Origin: Crotophaga sulcirostris | Taxonomy: Eukaryota; Chordata; Aves; Cuculiformes; Crotophagidae | Reading direction: 5' to 3' | Assembly: GCA_013397455.1 (NCBI GenBank) | Contig: VYZB01000016.1 | Location: forward strand, 3,729,486-3,793,485 | DNA: 64,000 nt | In this document: positions 28,001 to 39,760 of the stretch, one piece after another | How positions within the stretch are numbered: position 1 is the stretch's first letter | How the letters are laid out: each line of letters opens with the position of its first letter | Translations under genes and position numbers: made by a program | Notes under the pieces: generated by a model | Databases searched by the model: none | Told to the model about the DNA's origin: nothing | What the model saw: only the letters and a program-made list of their open reading frames with translations

Positions 28001-31000
28001 CAAAAGCGACAATGTAACAAGACTGTACAGAACAATTATATGTGTAGCTATATATTGTATAATTAAAAACTATAAAAAACTGTAGTAAAAATATAGTTTT
28101 ATGCAAATATACACATACATAACTAGTTATACATAACAGTAGTATTTTATACATATTTGTTCTGTGCAAACTTGTTCTATACAAGCCATATGTGTGCTCA
28201 TACTTATCTATACTATATATACATCTTCTATGCTCAGTGTAAACATTGCAGTCACTGGTTCCTTGCATGGCTGGGATTATGGTAGCACATTATTGCTTAC
28301 CACAGTAGGCTGTAAGGTTCATTCATTTTTACTGAATGAGGCTGGTTCTGAGAACCCAGCATTATTTATTCTCCATCAGACTGCAACTCTTGGCTGTTTC
28401 AAATTCTTCTGCTACCAAGAACTTTGGATCAACTGTGCCAATGATTCACCTCAATTGTCTAGTAAGTTGCCCTACATGATCTCTGGCTAAGGATCCAGCT
28501 GTGTCTAGGGACATGGCTCAAATATAATTTACAAAAGAGCCTTACTCACACAAATAACCAGGATTCTTCTTTGAGTTGGCGGTAAATGTCTGACCCTATC
28601 CATTCTGTTCTATACAACTTTTACTGAAAACCTGTGTAGATGGTCACAATTTGTGTGAAAGCACTTACCTGCTTAGTTTCTGTGCCATAAATTGTTGTTT
28701 GTTAGATAACAACATCAGCTCTACCTTACACTAGATCCTTCTTGATTTATAAACACTTCAGTCATTTTTACTTAGGGTTTCAAGAGTCCTTAGCAACAAA
28801 GGTGGAGAGAGAATATTTGTATGGAAAAACTGACTGCCCATTTTCACTGTCTCATCATACCACTGAGCTGGAAATGAAGTTCCAGTTCAGTGTCCTAAAA
28901 CTGGAAATTATTTTTCTGATGTGCAAGATATTCTTCTCCAACTCAAATCAACATATGGTTTCTCAGATTTGTTAACATAGCAATATAATCACTCGAGATC
29001 CAAGTTAATAGACCTTTAAAGCTGATAGTCTTTTTTTTAGGGTATGCAGTGTTTTACCTGGCAGGCAGCCATAAAGTTGTATAAGTTTTTTTGTCACTTT
29101 TACAAAAAATATCATTGATGTTTTACCATCTCTTTTGTTTTGCATTTTCTTCATGGGATGAAAGATTCCCTCTTGGTACTTATAATAAATATTCCGCTGA
29201 CTTTGTTTGGGTGGTAAGCAAGAATCACTATCTCTGGTGGATTGCTAGAAACTGATGCTATTGTCTAAACATACATGTCTTTTCCCATAGAGGTTAGGAC
29301 CTATGGGAGACCTGCTGCCTCTGGAGAGGCAGCTGGGGCCAAGCAACTGTATTGCTGCCTCTTTGTCTGGACTAGGATAATTGTATATGGCCTCCCATTG
29401 TCTTCTTCTAGAAGCTAGTTAGGAACAATTAGATGAAATTTTAATTTTCTGGTTGAATATCAACATTTTACACATTCTGATAAAAATAGTTTTCTCTTCC
29501 TTTTCTTATACAGCAGTGCCTTCCATGATGCTGGGATTCTTGTCCCAGGTCTGTTGTAAGAGTTTGTGCATGAGCTGAACTACTATAGATTAACAGTTCA
29601 ATTGCTGAATTTTAAAATTCCTGATCACAACCACTCTGCTGAACAGTACCTTTCCTGTTAAAACCAACAGACTCATTAATCAGACTGATTTGAGTGAAAC
29701 TGAAGAATTCCACATCCAAGCACCTCAGAAGGAGCAGATCAGCCTTCATTGCTATTTGTTGAACTTTAAACTGGCTGCTATTTTCAGTTTTCATTCCCAA
29801 GTTTCTGAGGGCAGCACTTTGATCATGCTCCAGTAAATGAAGATTAGAGCATCAAAGGGAGTTAAATATGTTGGCAGTGTCACTGAGCTTGACTTTCAAG
29901 TGTGCAGTACTAGGAATATATTCAGAAATATGAGTCAAGTGAATCAGGACTGTTAGGCACCTAAAAAATAGAATCATGAAGGGAAGAATTTTGAGCACAG
30001 AGTCACCTAAACCTGAAAACAGGAAATACTGAAGAAACCAGAATTTCTACTTTTTCTTACTTTTTCTTGAATTTAAATATCTGTTCTTGACAGTTGTGAA
30101 GGCATTGCTTAGAACTCCTTAACCCACCCTTCAGAAGTGGAAGACTAAATTTCTGCAACTGATAACACATCTAGAAAATACAAGGATGATATTTAAGGTT
30201 GTTACCACAGATCTTTGCGTATTAACCCTCCAGGTTTCCCTGCAATCTTCTTTGCTGTCTGGAGTTCAGAATTTCTGAAACAGGCTACGTTAAGATCTAC
30301 GGTGCAGATACTCTGATGACACAAATAGGAATGCTTAGACAGTTGGGAAATTAGGCACAAGTCTGCTTATTTTGTATTTAACTTTATGCTTGTCTAAAAC
30401 TTAAACAAAAAATGCAAATACTGTAGTATTTGAGTTTATACATGAACCAAAGGACTTAATGCTACTGATGACCTCAAATGAAATGAAAAGCAGATTTATA
30501 CAATCACAGAATTTTTACTTCATCCCATTCTTAGATAAACATTATACACATAAAAAGATGAAAAAAAGTAATTTGCCTCTAAATGGAATTACCATAAGTT
30601 TCATGTTATAAAATTCTTATTAAATTTAGATTTCTGGAACTGAGTTCTTAAATGGTGTGAATCGATGATTTGGTAACTGGTAACCATGCATTAGAGCATT
30701 TTTAATATTGAGCATTTGTTTTTCCGGCACCTTGCCTCTATATTGCTACAATTATATTCTAGTATTTAAGTTTCTTTCATGTTTATTTTGATTGTTGAGT
30801 TAAGCTATGTATTCATTTCTATATGCCTGCACATATGCAAAAAACTAAAATTTCATTTATAGTCCAGGGCATAAACATAGGAAGACGTGTTGTGTCTCGT
30901 TACCATATGGGAGAATTCACATTGACTTTTATTACCCAGTTTTGTAATTACAGATACCATTGGAAATGCCTTTTGTGGTTCAGGCAGAACTTGGATGCAC

Positions 31001-31161
31001 AGATTCACCCACTTTTTCAGACTCTAGAGCAAATCAGTATTATGATCTAATGTAGTATGCAGCCTGGTTTCCCTAAGCTAAAAATAGGATGCTTATCATG
31101 TTTCTTAATCCCTGCCTGTCAGGAGTTTGAAGACAATATTAACTATTAGTTTCTTGGTCCT
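22071..31161. other. Long AT-rich non-coding stretch
   Basis: About 9 kb without a recognisable gene or young repeat. It holds a (TGTT)4 run at 22483-22498 and a TA/CA-rich low-complexity zone around 27960-28230. Two adjacent small hairpins lie at 29283-29333. Several 60-108 codon open frames on both strands (for example near 27945-28490) are AT-driven and match nothing I know. Confidence 0.6.
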
Positions 31162-31670
31162 TGTGGATTAACCCCAGTAGGCAGCAAAACCCCACGTAGC
31201 CACTTGCTCACTGCCTCCATGTGAAATGGGAGAGTTGCAATGGTAAAAGTGAGAAGACTCATGAGCTGAGATAAAGACAGTTCAATAGGTAAAGCCGAAA
31301 CTGTGTACACGAGCAAAACTAAGTAAGGAATTCATTCACTCCTGCCCGTCAGTAGGTAGATATTTAGCCAGATCCAGGAAAGCAGGGCTTCATCGTGTGT
31401 AACGGTTACCTGATAAGACAAACACCGTAATTCTAAACATCCTCTCTTTCCTCCTCCTTCCCTCAGCTATTTTAGACGAGGGTCAGATGAAGTCAGCTGT
31501 CCTCTCCTAGCTTCTTCTGCACCCTCCAGCTACTCACTGGTGTAAGCGCTGCTCAGCTACAGCTAAAATATGCCTGTGTTATCAACACTGGTTTGGTCAC
31601 AAAGCCAAAGCATAATACCGTACTAGCTACTATGAATAAAATTAACTCTATCACAGCCATAACAAGTACA
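31162..31670 (-). mobile_element. Avian endogenous-retrovirus solo LTR
   Basis: The plus strand starts TGTGGATTAACCCCAGTAGG and ends with an ATAGTAGCTAGTA-type block (reverse complement) and ACAAGTACA. This is the outline of a common avian ERV LTR that I recognise, inserted in reverse. It has TG...CA ends in both readings. No gag, pol or env lies beside it, so it is a solo LTR left by recombination. Compared with my memory of the family it lacks part of the middle (around 31470-31540), and the TATA-like and polyadenylation-like motifs are degraded, so promoter activity is doubtful. A clean target duplication is not visible at the called ends. ACTATTA occurs at 31142-31148 and 31673-31679, but this would not give TG/CA ends. 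The class (ERVL-like) is from memory. Confidence 0.8.
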
Positions 31671-34218
31671 CTACTATTACTTGAATCATATTGATACCGC
31701 TTCTTCTGATTCTTTGATGAGTCAGTCCAACATCTAACGTTTAAAAACAAAAAAAAAAAGAGAAAATGTTGAGCTTTCACACTAAACCTATTTTGCTTGA
31801 AATAAAAAAAATTACTGGTGAAAGTTTTAAAATACTGAAAGCACAGTGAAATGCAAACATTCTGTCATGAGAAAAACTATTTACACAAATATAGGAAGTG
31901 TATGGGGTTTTTTACATTTGATCCATCCTAATAAGTTATTACTATCACTTGCAAAATCACAGCATTGTTAAAGGCTCAGAAAAAAATTGTGTAGGCTGTC
32001 TGGTTTCTTGTCTGAGGATGAATTCTACAAACAAAAAGTTGTTGTGCAGTTCAAGACATTGTACTTTTTTCCTTTTCCTTTTTGGCAAACAGTACAACAT
32101 GAACATAATTGGAATGTAAGGAACACAAGAATGAAACATGATTTTCAGATACTATTGTTATTGGCAAGGGCTTTTTTCCATGTATTTAATTTATTGATGG
32201 TCAGTCTTTATATGTTAAATACTCCCAAACTCCTGATTATTAAAACAGAAAACATTTTATAGTGAACTTCAGAACACTGTAAGCTTGCAATACTAATGAA
32301 AAAAACTGTCTGAAAATAGATCTTTATGTATATTCTAATTGCCATTAGGTTTGTTTCTCTTTAAAAAATAATCATTGTCTTTCCCATATGTTTTATGTTT
32401 ATTACTGTTGAATATGTTAGCTTTGAAATGCCATGGCAGCAGGATTTATAATATATTTGCTGGTGCATACATCAATAAAATTGCTAGGTTGCAATTGAAA
32501 ATTCAGATTATCTGTGCTAAAGCTAAGGAGTCCTTTCTCTTAAAATTTATACTAAATTCTCAGGATACGTGATCGGTCTTACATAGTAGTCAAAACAAAA
32601 GAACCTTTTCATAGGAGACCTAAAGAAACTAAATGTGAAAGTAAACAGGTACAATGAACACAGATCTCCAAAATGTCACTTTTACATCTAGTATTCAACA
32701 TACAATCAACACTTCCTTATGGTTCAAACAAATAAAATTGCATTTTACAGTGTAGTAATGTCAGTCCAGCAGCAGCTATGATAAATATTTTATTACAGAT
32801 AATCTGCATCTCATTTAGTCTTTAGAAAAGATACGCAGTTTATGAACATGTATTTCACAATGCAAAGAGGAAAACAATGGTAGAGAGAAAAAATCATTTA
32901 ATGTTTTGCTTTTTGAAGTTACTGTGGTATTTTGTAATACTAATTAAGCAGTTAAAAAATAAAAATATGTTTGATATCCAAATTCTTCATAATCTACTCT
33001 TATTGCAGATTCCTGGACCATCAGAGTCCCACTAGCATAACACTACGTAGAAAGCTGAAGGTAAGATGAAACATCCTACAGCCTCAAGCTCTTTTTTGGA
33101 CCCATATATTGCATTGGCTTTTTAAATGATACACAGTTGTCTAGCTGACAGAACAGAGCACACTGCAAAATTACAATAGACCAGTATGTTCTCAGTATAC
33201 AATGTTCTACTGACTTACTCATTATCAATAATTTATGCTACTTTATCTGATTTACTGTCGTTGCAATAACTGTGTAGGTCAAAATATAAAATGGAATAAA
33301 TTCATGCAGCACTAACTTGAACAGATATATTTTATCCAAGAAGGAAGATCCACAGTGATAAATTCTGTACCCTGTTACCAGACTTATCAAGAATAGGACG
33401 TAATGGAATAAATAATTAAATTCTCAAAATGAACTATTAAATCTCTTGCGAGAGTTCTTAGGTTTCCACAAGAAACTACTGCTGCCTACGTACGCCATAT
33501 TGTGATGTGTTTTAATTATGCCCCTCTTTAGAGTAATAATTTGCAAATTTCATTTGTAGTCATGACCTCAACTCAGCTGAAAGTAGATAAGGTACCAGGG
33601 CTCTGAAATGGCAACTGTTGGTGCCCACTCAGAGGTGTTTGTATTTGGCAGTGGTCCAGCTGTGACCAACCTTAATATGTCTGATCAGTACTTACATAGC
33701 AACTGCACTCAATTGAACAAGTACCTGGGGTTTTTTTCCTTTGGTGTGAGCTCAGTGATTTTTCTCAATGGTAACCAAAGTCAAGTAATTTAAAGCTTGT
33801 GAACCTCACAAAAAGGGTTCATTTAAAACCATATTCTGCATCTTGTGACGCCAAATGGAAAGTATGTTCTTCTATATGACTACAAAAGGTTTTAGAACAG
33901 TGATCAGATACACGTTCTGCTCATTAATGTTTGTACAGTATCCTGCCTTAAAAGAGCTACAGTTTCCTAGAGCAAGTCATTCAGCATTCGACTACACTCT
34001 TCAAGTTTAATGGGTTGAGCTCTTTGAGTTCCCCTACCTCCTCCTGACTGATGGTTTGTTTCTTCTTTTAATACAAAATTCAGTAAAATTTCCCACAGTG
34101 AAAAGGGTCTTTTAATTATAAAACACCAGCGTGTGGGAATGATTCAATTTACACATCAGAAAAGTTCAGTTACTTGACCATAATTTATTTTTTGTGCTGA
34201 TCATTTACAGACCACAGA
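31671..34218. other. AT-rich non-coding stretch
   Basis: No gene recognised. It contains one possible very small exon (33009-33060, listed separately) and A-rich runs just right of the LTR (31740-31765). Nothing else stands out. Confidence 0.55.
33009..33060 (+). other. Possible 52-bp exon (weak)
   Basis: The segment follows CTACTCTTATTGCAG, a fair splice acceptor, and ends AAG|GTAAGA, a good donor. One of three frames is open (one leading base plus 17 codons, including HQSPTSITLRRKLK); the other two contain stops. The peptide is basic and not assignable. An open frame of 17 codons is expected nearly half the time by chance, and GTAAGA occurs many times in 64 kb, so this is only a candidate. 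A non-coding RNA exon would fit equally well. Confidence 0.15.
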
Positions 34219-34259
34219 TTCTTCTTTCTTTTTTTTTCCCCCCCACTTTCTCTCTCCTT
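34219..34259 (+). repeat. Polypyrimidine tract
   Basis: Forty-one bases with a single purine (A at 34245). It runs from CTT repeats through a T-run and seven C to CT repeats. Such tracts can form triplex DNA or slip in replication. A T16 run lies at 34395-34410. Confidence 0.85.
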
Positions 34260-34439
34260 ATCGCTTGGTCTCTCTCCATGTAAAAGAATAAAAATCTCAG
34301 TACCCTAGAAAAGGCTTTAGATATTGTATCACTTAGTCACCAGAACTAGAGTCTTCATTATCAGACTTTTTTTATCAGCTTTTTTCGCTTTCTCTTTTTT
34401 TTTTTTTTTTGTCATATTTAATTTAAATGTGTTCTGTAA

Positions 34440-34740
34440 TTGCTGAGTAATCCTTTTTTTTTTCCCTTTAATCTGACAGAGGGATAGTGTAAGGAGGGGT
34501 GGGGTATCTCACTCGTGGAACTGTGAACATAAGAGCTATTACCTAAAATAGATATTTGCAGGTCTAATGTCGCATACAACCCAACTGACCGTGGCCTTTT
34601 TCAGTAGCACTCTCCAGCACTTTAATTTGTCTCCTGCAGGGGATAATAAAGCTCTATATTTAATTTTTATACCTCTCTCTTTTTTTTTCTGTTTAAGGTG
34701 TAATTAATTAATACTGAAATAAGTGTCTGGAAGCAATGGA
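34440..34740. promoter_or_regulatory. Candidate conserved non-coding element
   Basis: A block of mixed composition between T-rich tracts. It retains CpGs (in ACTCGTGG, TGTCGCAT and GACCGTGG), contains TTTAATTTGTCTCCTGCAGG and a TAATTAATTAAT homeodomain-type cluster near 34701-34712, and shows no sign of a transposon. No frame is open throughout. The look is that of a vertebrate developmental enhancer or ultraconserved-type element. This is inference from composition and motifs; alignment to other birds or mammals would decide. Confidence 0.3.
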
Positions 34741-37599
34741 AAATTTCTGTGCACTTCCTCTATGCAATATTAGTCTTATTTATTGTTTTATTTTCAGAAC
34801 ATAGCTTAGGACTTGCACTGATAGGGGCAAGAGCTTTTAGTGACAAAGCTTTGTAAATTCTGAATGTGATTTTCCTAGCCAAATCAAAAAAGTAAATCTT
34901 ACTTTGTGCTCATTACAGGCATAAGGGAAATAAGCAATAAAAATGTCCAGAATATCATTTTTACAAACATTTTTAAATACATTTACAGATATGTTCTTGT
35001 ATTTTTTTTGGTTTAAATCACATACACTTTGTGACTGAGAATGATTAGGTTATAGTAAGCTAATTTTAAAATAAAAAAGTAACTGTAGGGAATTGTAGGT
35101 ATACATCATTTATTCTAGGTTGTATATATAATTTTGGTATTCAGCTCAGTACCTAACAGTGTTTATTTGTTAACTATCTGTTGCAACTCACGTACAAAGG
35201 CAATGTCTGTGCTACTGAAATACACTGTTGCTACTTCTTTGATTTTTAGTGTTTAATTTATTCTGTTTTCCACTTTGGAAAGGGTGAATGAATGCTGCGC
35301 TAATAAAACATGTCAGACTTGGGGCAGTTCTTCAAAATCTTTTCAGCTATTTGAAAGATGCTGCTTCTTTACCCTGGACTAAGCATTTAGACTAAAATAG
35401 CCAACATGAATGTGCGTTATGTGGACTCCCTGTGAGAAAGAAACTGAAAGGCTATTTTAGTAATATCTGTACCTGCTGCTGTTTGAATATGCTTTTATTT
35501 AGAAACCCAAGTGTATCCCTGAACAAGACTGACAAGCTGAAGCTAGCATGTGCTTGTAAAACTAAGCAATGTAAAACATTGTCTTCCATTGGCAGTTTAG
35601 TCATTACAGGCTAAAGGAAGCTGGTAATACTACCAGTTTGATTTTACAAATTTAAATACCAACTGTGGCATCTTTCACTAATTCGACTGTACCTTACTGT
35701 ACTCAAATCCTTCTCAGTAAAAGGAACAATTCAGAGCACATGGGGACAGCAATAATGAAGATCAATGAACACAGTAACAGATGTTTCCAGTTCTAATTAA
35801 TGTTCATATAGACATATAGCTTAATATTAAGGTACACTCAGCTTTTATTTTCAAAAGCTAATTATTAAAAAACTTCATGATCTCTGAAAAAGAATGGACT
35901 TTTATAGCTTCTATCTGACTGGCATGTTGTGTTAGGTAAATGCTCAGATATGTGATCTCACAAATACTCATACGGAAGATGGGTTGTACTTTTCTTACAC
36001 AAAACTACCATCAGATATATAGTTATTCTGTTCTTTGGTTTGTTCTCTTATTTTCATGCAATCGGTTAATTGAGATCCTCTGTTCTACATCAGCCTATCT
36101 GGAGCCATGAATAGGCAGTGTTTTCAAATTACTCCCAAGTTTGTTACACTACTCAAACATTGTGTGTCCTGAAAGATGCGACCCACTGGTCAGTATTCCT
36201 GCCACTGGTGCAGTAGGGGTCCAGTGGCAATGCATCTGGATCCTTGTGGGTTTTTTTGGTATTCTTCGTAATGACTTCTCTGTCTGTTTCATTTACCAAG
36301 CAAGCCCTGTAGCATTGTTCTCAGAAGGTCTGTGTTCCTACAGTTTGTCAAGAATTTGCAGCAGTGTAAGTCCTCAGTAGATATCAACTATAGCTATAAA
36401 AAAAACAAATGGTCCTAGTGTCAAAAGGATCTCCATTGAAGGCAATTTCAAAATACTTTTAAATCCCTGTCCTTCCAGACCATTATCTTATGACTATTTA
36501 CTACTGTAAACAATAAGTTAAAATCAATAAACTTGTACAAAACTTATTAATTTTGGCAGTAGATGAAGTCTTCTCCCACAGTTGTCATAATTACATTTTT
36601 TATGATCATTTATTTTCAACTTCTCTTTTGCGGCTTAAATGCTAACATTTTGCTTCAATTTGTATTCATGACAGTCAAATGGTGTTGTACATTGTGTTAA
36701 AGGTTGATATTTTAGTAGAGGTTTCTATATTTAATAGATATTCTGATAGCACAGTTTTGTGGCAGAAGTTATTATTGTCACAACATTTTTTTCTTTTTTG
36801 CTTTTTTTTTCCTTTTCATGACAATGTATGTAGAAGTATATACAGTATATACAGAAGTCTCCATTTATGGAGACCTGTATTATTGGATGGGTGTTTTTAT
36901 GTTTGCAAACTCCTAGCACTTTACACAAAATTGCACCGTTTGGCATATGTAGTCGTAAAATGGAGAAATTATTTCTAAAAAGAATACCTAAGCCACCGGC
37001 AGGCAATGGCAAATATAAGTTTGAAATCTTCTCTGCCATCAAAGCTGAGGTCCCTATCTGAAGTCCTGAGCTGCAAATCAAGTTAGCCTGGGAGTCACAG
37101 GCCTGAAATCCTGGATTAATTGCTTTTCTATAAACTAGTTCTCTCTCTTTCCATTCAGAATTCAATGAGAGGCTTAGTGATGGTGCTAGTTCCTGTCTTT
37201 AGAAAAAGGTTGCCTTGAAAGTGGAAAAAAATTCTAAGTCCTTTTCAAAATCTTGTCTCACTCCATCCACAAAATGTCATAAGAAGGAAGAGTCACTACT
37301 TAGCCTGGTTCTTTGTGTAAATGGTACTAGAAGGATGGATTAGGGCCAAGAGTCTCCTCTCCTGGTAAAATTCCACAATTTTCTATTACACTTATCAAAG
37401 GAGATTTCTCTGTCTCTAGCCTACTTGGTCATCAGAAATTCAGTGTACTCCAAGTGTACAGCCCCTGTTTAAAACCTCTTTTTTAAAGGTATTAATTTAT
37501 GAATTCAGCTTCTCAAGACAATGTAGATATTGAAGCTGTTAAATTTCACTCTGTTATCGTCATGATCAACATCATGCTTTCAGAATTGGCCAGAGCTGT
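34741..37599. other. AT-rich non-coding stretch
   Basis: No recognised gene. The longest open frame in the window (144 codons, minus, 36731-37165) lies here. Its peptide ends in a Lys-rich low-complexity tail and matches no family I know, so I treat it as chance. Small perfect inverted repeats at 36200-36229 and 36857-36874 are also within chance expectation. Confidence 0.6.
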
Positions 37600-37760
37600 T
37601 CTGTCAGGCAGCCTTCTCTGGACATATTCAAAGCCCACCTGGACACATTCCAGTGCAACCTGCTGTAGGGGAGCCTACTTTAGCAGAGGGGTTGGACTAA
37701 ATGATCTTCAGAGGTCCCTTCCAACCCCAGACATTCCTTGATTTTGTGATTCTGTGATTC
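37600..37760 (+). mobile_element. CR1 LINE 3' fragment
   Basis: The sequence matches the CR1 3' end: CTTCTCTGGACATATTCAAA, then CACCTGGACAC, GGTTGGACTAAATGATCTTC, AGGTCCCTTCCAACCCC and a tail of repeated TTGTGATTCTGTGATT units at the right end. It is heavily 5'-truncated (about 160 bp), as is usual for CR1. It includes the last coding bases and 3' UTR only, so no protein is encoded. The left boundary is approximate. Confidence 0.93.
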
Positions 37761-39599
37761 CGAAAACATGAAAACTTGCCTTTGTTCCTAGAAAACATTT
37801 CTGTCTTTGTTGGTAAGATTCTCCTTTGGAGTGTTTGCAAAGATAACAGACAAAATCACGGAATCCCTTTCAGAGTTCAGAGCAATGCAAAACACACTGT
37901 ACCTAGGGAGATGCTACATTGGTACAATCCAAGAGATTCAATACTGTCTTTTAGGATCCTTTACTGTTTGGCAAAACTTGCTTTTAGTTCTACAACTTGT
38001 TGATATTAACATGCATGATGTTAAATCTAAGATCAGAGAGTAAATATCCCAGGTGATAAATTTTAGAAGCTACTGTCATTGTTGAGCTGTAAAATTTTAT
38101 ACTAACTGGGTAGTAGAATAGTAATGTTTTACTTTCACTGTAGAAAAATAAGTTCTTTTTTTCAGGAAAAATGTTTACAATGAAATAGAAGCTGGATTTT
38201 TTCAGATATTATGACTACAGCTGAACTAATTAGGATGTGGGTGTTTTGAGTATTTTTTTTGATAAACAAGAGCAGGGACTTTTCCTTTAATAATTCCCCC
38301 TTTTTAATTTTTTTTCATACTGTTTATCGCTTGCATGCCAAAAAAGAAGGAAAACAAAAGTGAAGGAAAAAAACTGTAGATATTGTTGATTTTCTAAGCA
38401 AAATGTTAAATAATATCGACAGTCAGTTTAACTTTTGCAGCATGGTAATAACATGTCTAAAAGTAGTCCAGCTGATGCTTTGAGTTGCCACAAGTATTAC
38501 CACCCTGTTATTTTAAGATGCTCAATTATTCCTGAGCCACTGCACTATTGTTTTCAAAAGCATTTTGTTATTTTCCTTCAGGAGGCTAAAACCCCTTTCT
38601 TTTGGTTTGTTATGGTTCTCTGAACTACTTTTAAAGGCTAATTTGTGATAGATTTTGTACTGTAATTTTTTTATTTAGTCTACTGAAGCCATCTAACCTG
38701 AATAGCCCAAAGGAGATAAGTGAGGAAACATTGAAATCCAGAAAACCTGAAGCCAGTACTTCAAGCTGAACAAGAACCTAGTATAGCTCAATTTGTCAGT
38801 GAGAATTTTTACTGGAAGAACAAATAACTTGATTATTTTTTTGCCAGCATTCTGCCTTTGTGTTTAAAAATTGTGATTTCTGGATGTCTTTTGTAAAACA
38901 AGAAACAACATTTTAATTTTTGTTCATTTCAGATAGAGTTTAACAATCTCTGTAGGAAGGAGTGGGGTTTAATGAAACTGAGATTTGACCTCCAAACTAC
39001 TCTGATGGGTTATTGAAGAGGTTTGAGACATTTCCGTTTGTTAATAGCAATAGAAAGGGACATTTTCATGCATGCTATACTTCTGAGTTGATGACAAGCA
39101 GGTCTCAGGTTCAATTGATCCATTTTTTTTCACTAGCATCTGACAGACATCAAGAGGTTGTGCACTGCCTCAGTATGCTTGAAGCTACTGTACAAATTAG
39201 TTGTTCACAATCTCATTTTAAAATTCTAGTAAGACAGGCAGAACGGTGAACGGAAGCTTTATGGATGTCAATAAGATGGTCATTGACCTGATGTTCTTTT
39301 AATGGGAAAATACAAAACAAGGACAGATCATTTGAATGACACAAGTTAATGAAGCAGGTGGAATTCATTAGAAAATGGGGAACTGCTTGGTTATACATGT
39401 ACTTCCCAAAAATTGTTCAGCAGTACGTAAATTAATGGTAAGTGCCAAAATCCATTTGTAGAAAACAGACGTGAGATACAGGCTCCATGTTAAAATTTTT
39501 ATTCACTTGATAATAGCTGTGTCAGAGACTACAAAACAGTGTAAAATATACGCTTCATTTATTTATTTGTTATCAATCACCTGGGTAATGCTGTTTATA
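37761..39599. other. AT-rich non-coding stretch
   Basis: No gene, RNA or repeat recognised. Confidence 0.6.
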
Positions 39600-39760
39600 T
39601 AAAAGTAGGGATCCTTAACAGGGTCCTGCTAATTTTTGGGGAAGTCGCCAAAAGTTGCGACTTGAGAAGCTGACTGAGTCCTGAAACGTACCATGCACAG
39701 TCCGATTCCAATTTGTTTTATTCGGTGAAACTTTGATACATAGTATTTCACATGTCTTTT
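39600..39760. promoter_or_regulatory. Candidate conserved element with CpG-bearing hairpin
   Basis: Five CpGs lie within about 90 bases (39640-39730) in an otherwise CpG-poor region. Two of them are in the arms of a perfect 7-bp inverted repeat, AAGTCGC (39642-39648) and GCGACTT (39657-39663), with an 8-nt loop. No frame is open through it and no transposon is recognised. It is either a constrained regulatory or RNA element or a fragment of an unrecognised repeat. Confidence 0.22.

Noticed and set aside
36731..37165. Longest open frame (144 codons, minus)
   Set aside because: The peptide is unrecognisable, ends in Lys-rich low complexity and overlaps plus-strand open frames. The length is within chance for 64 kb read in six frames.
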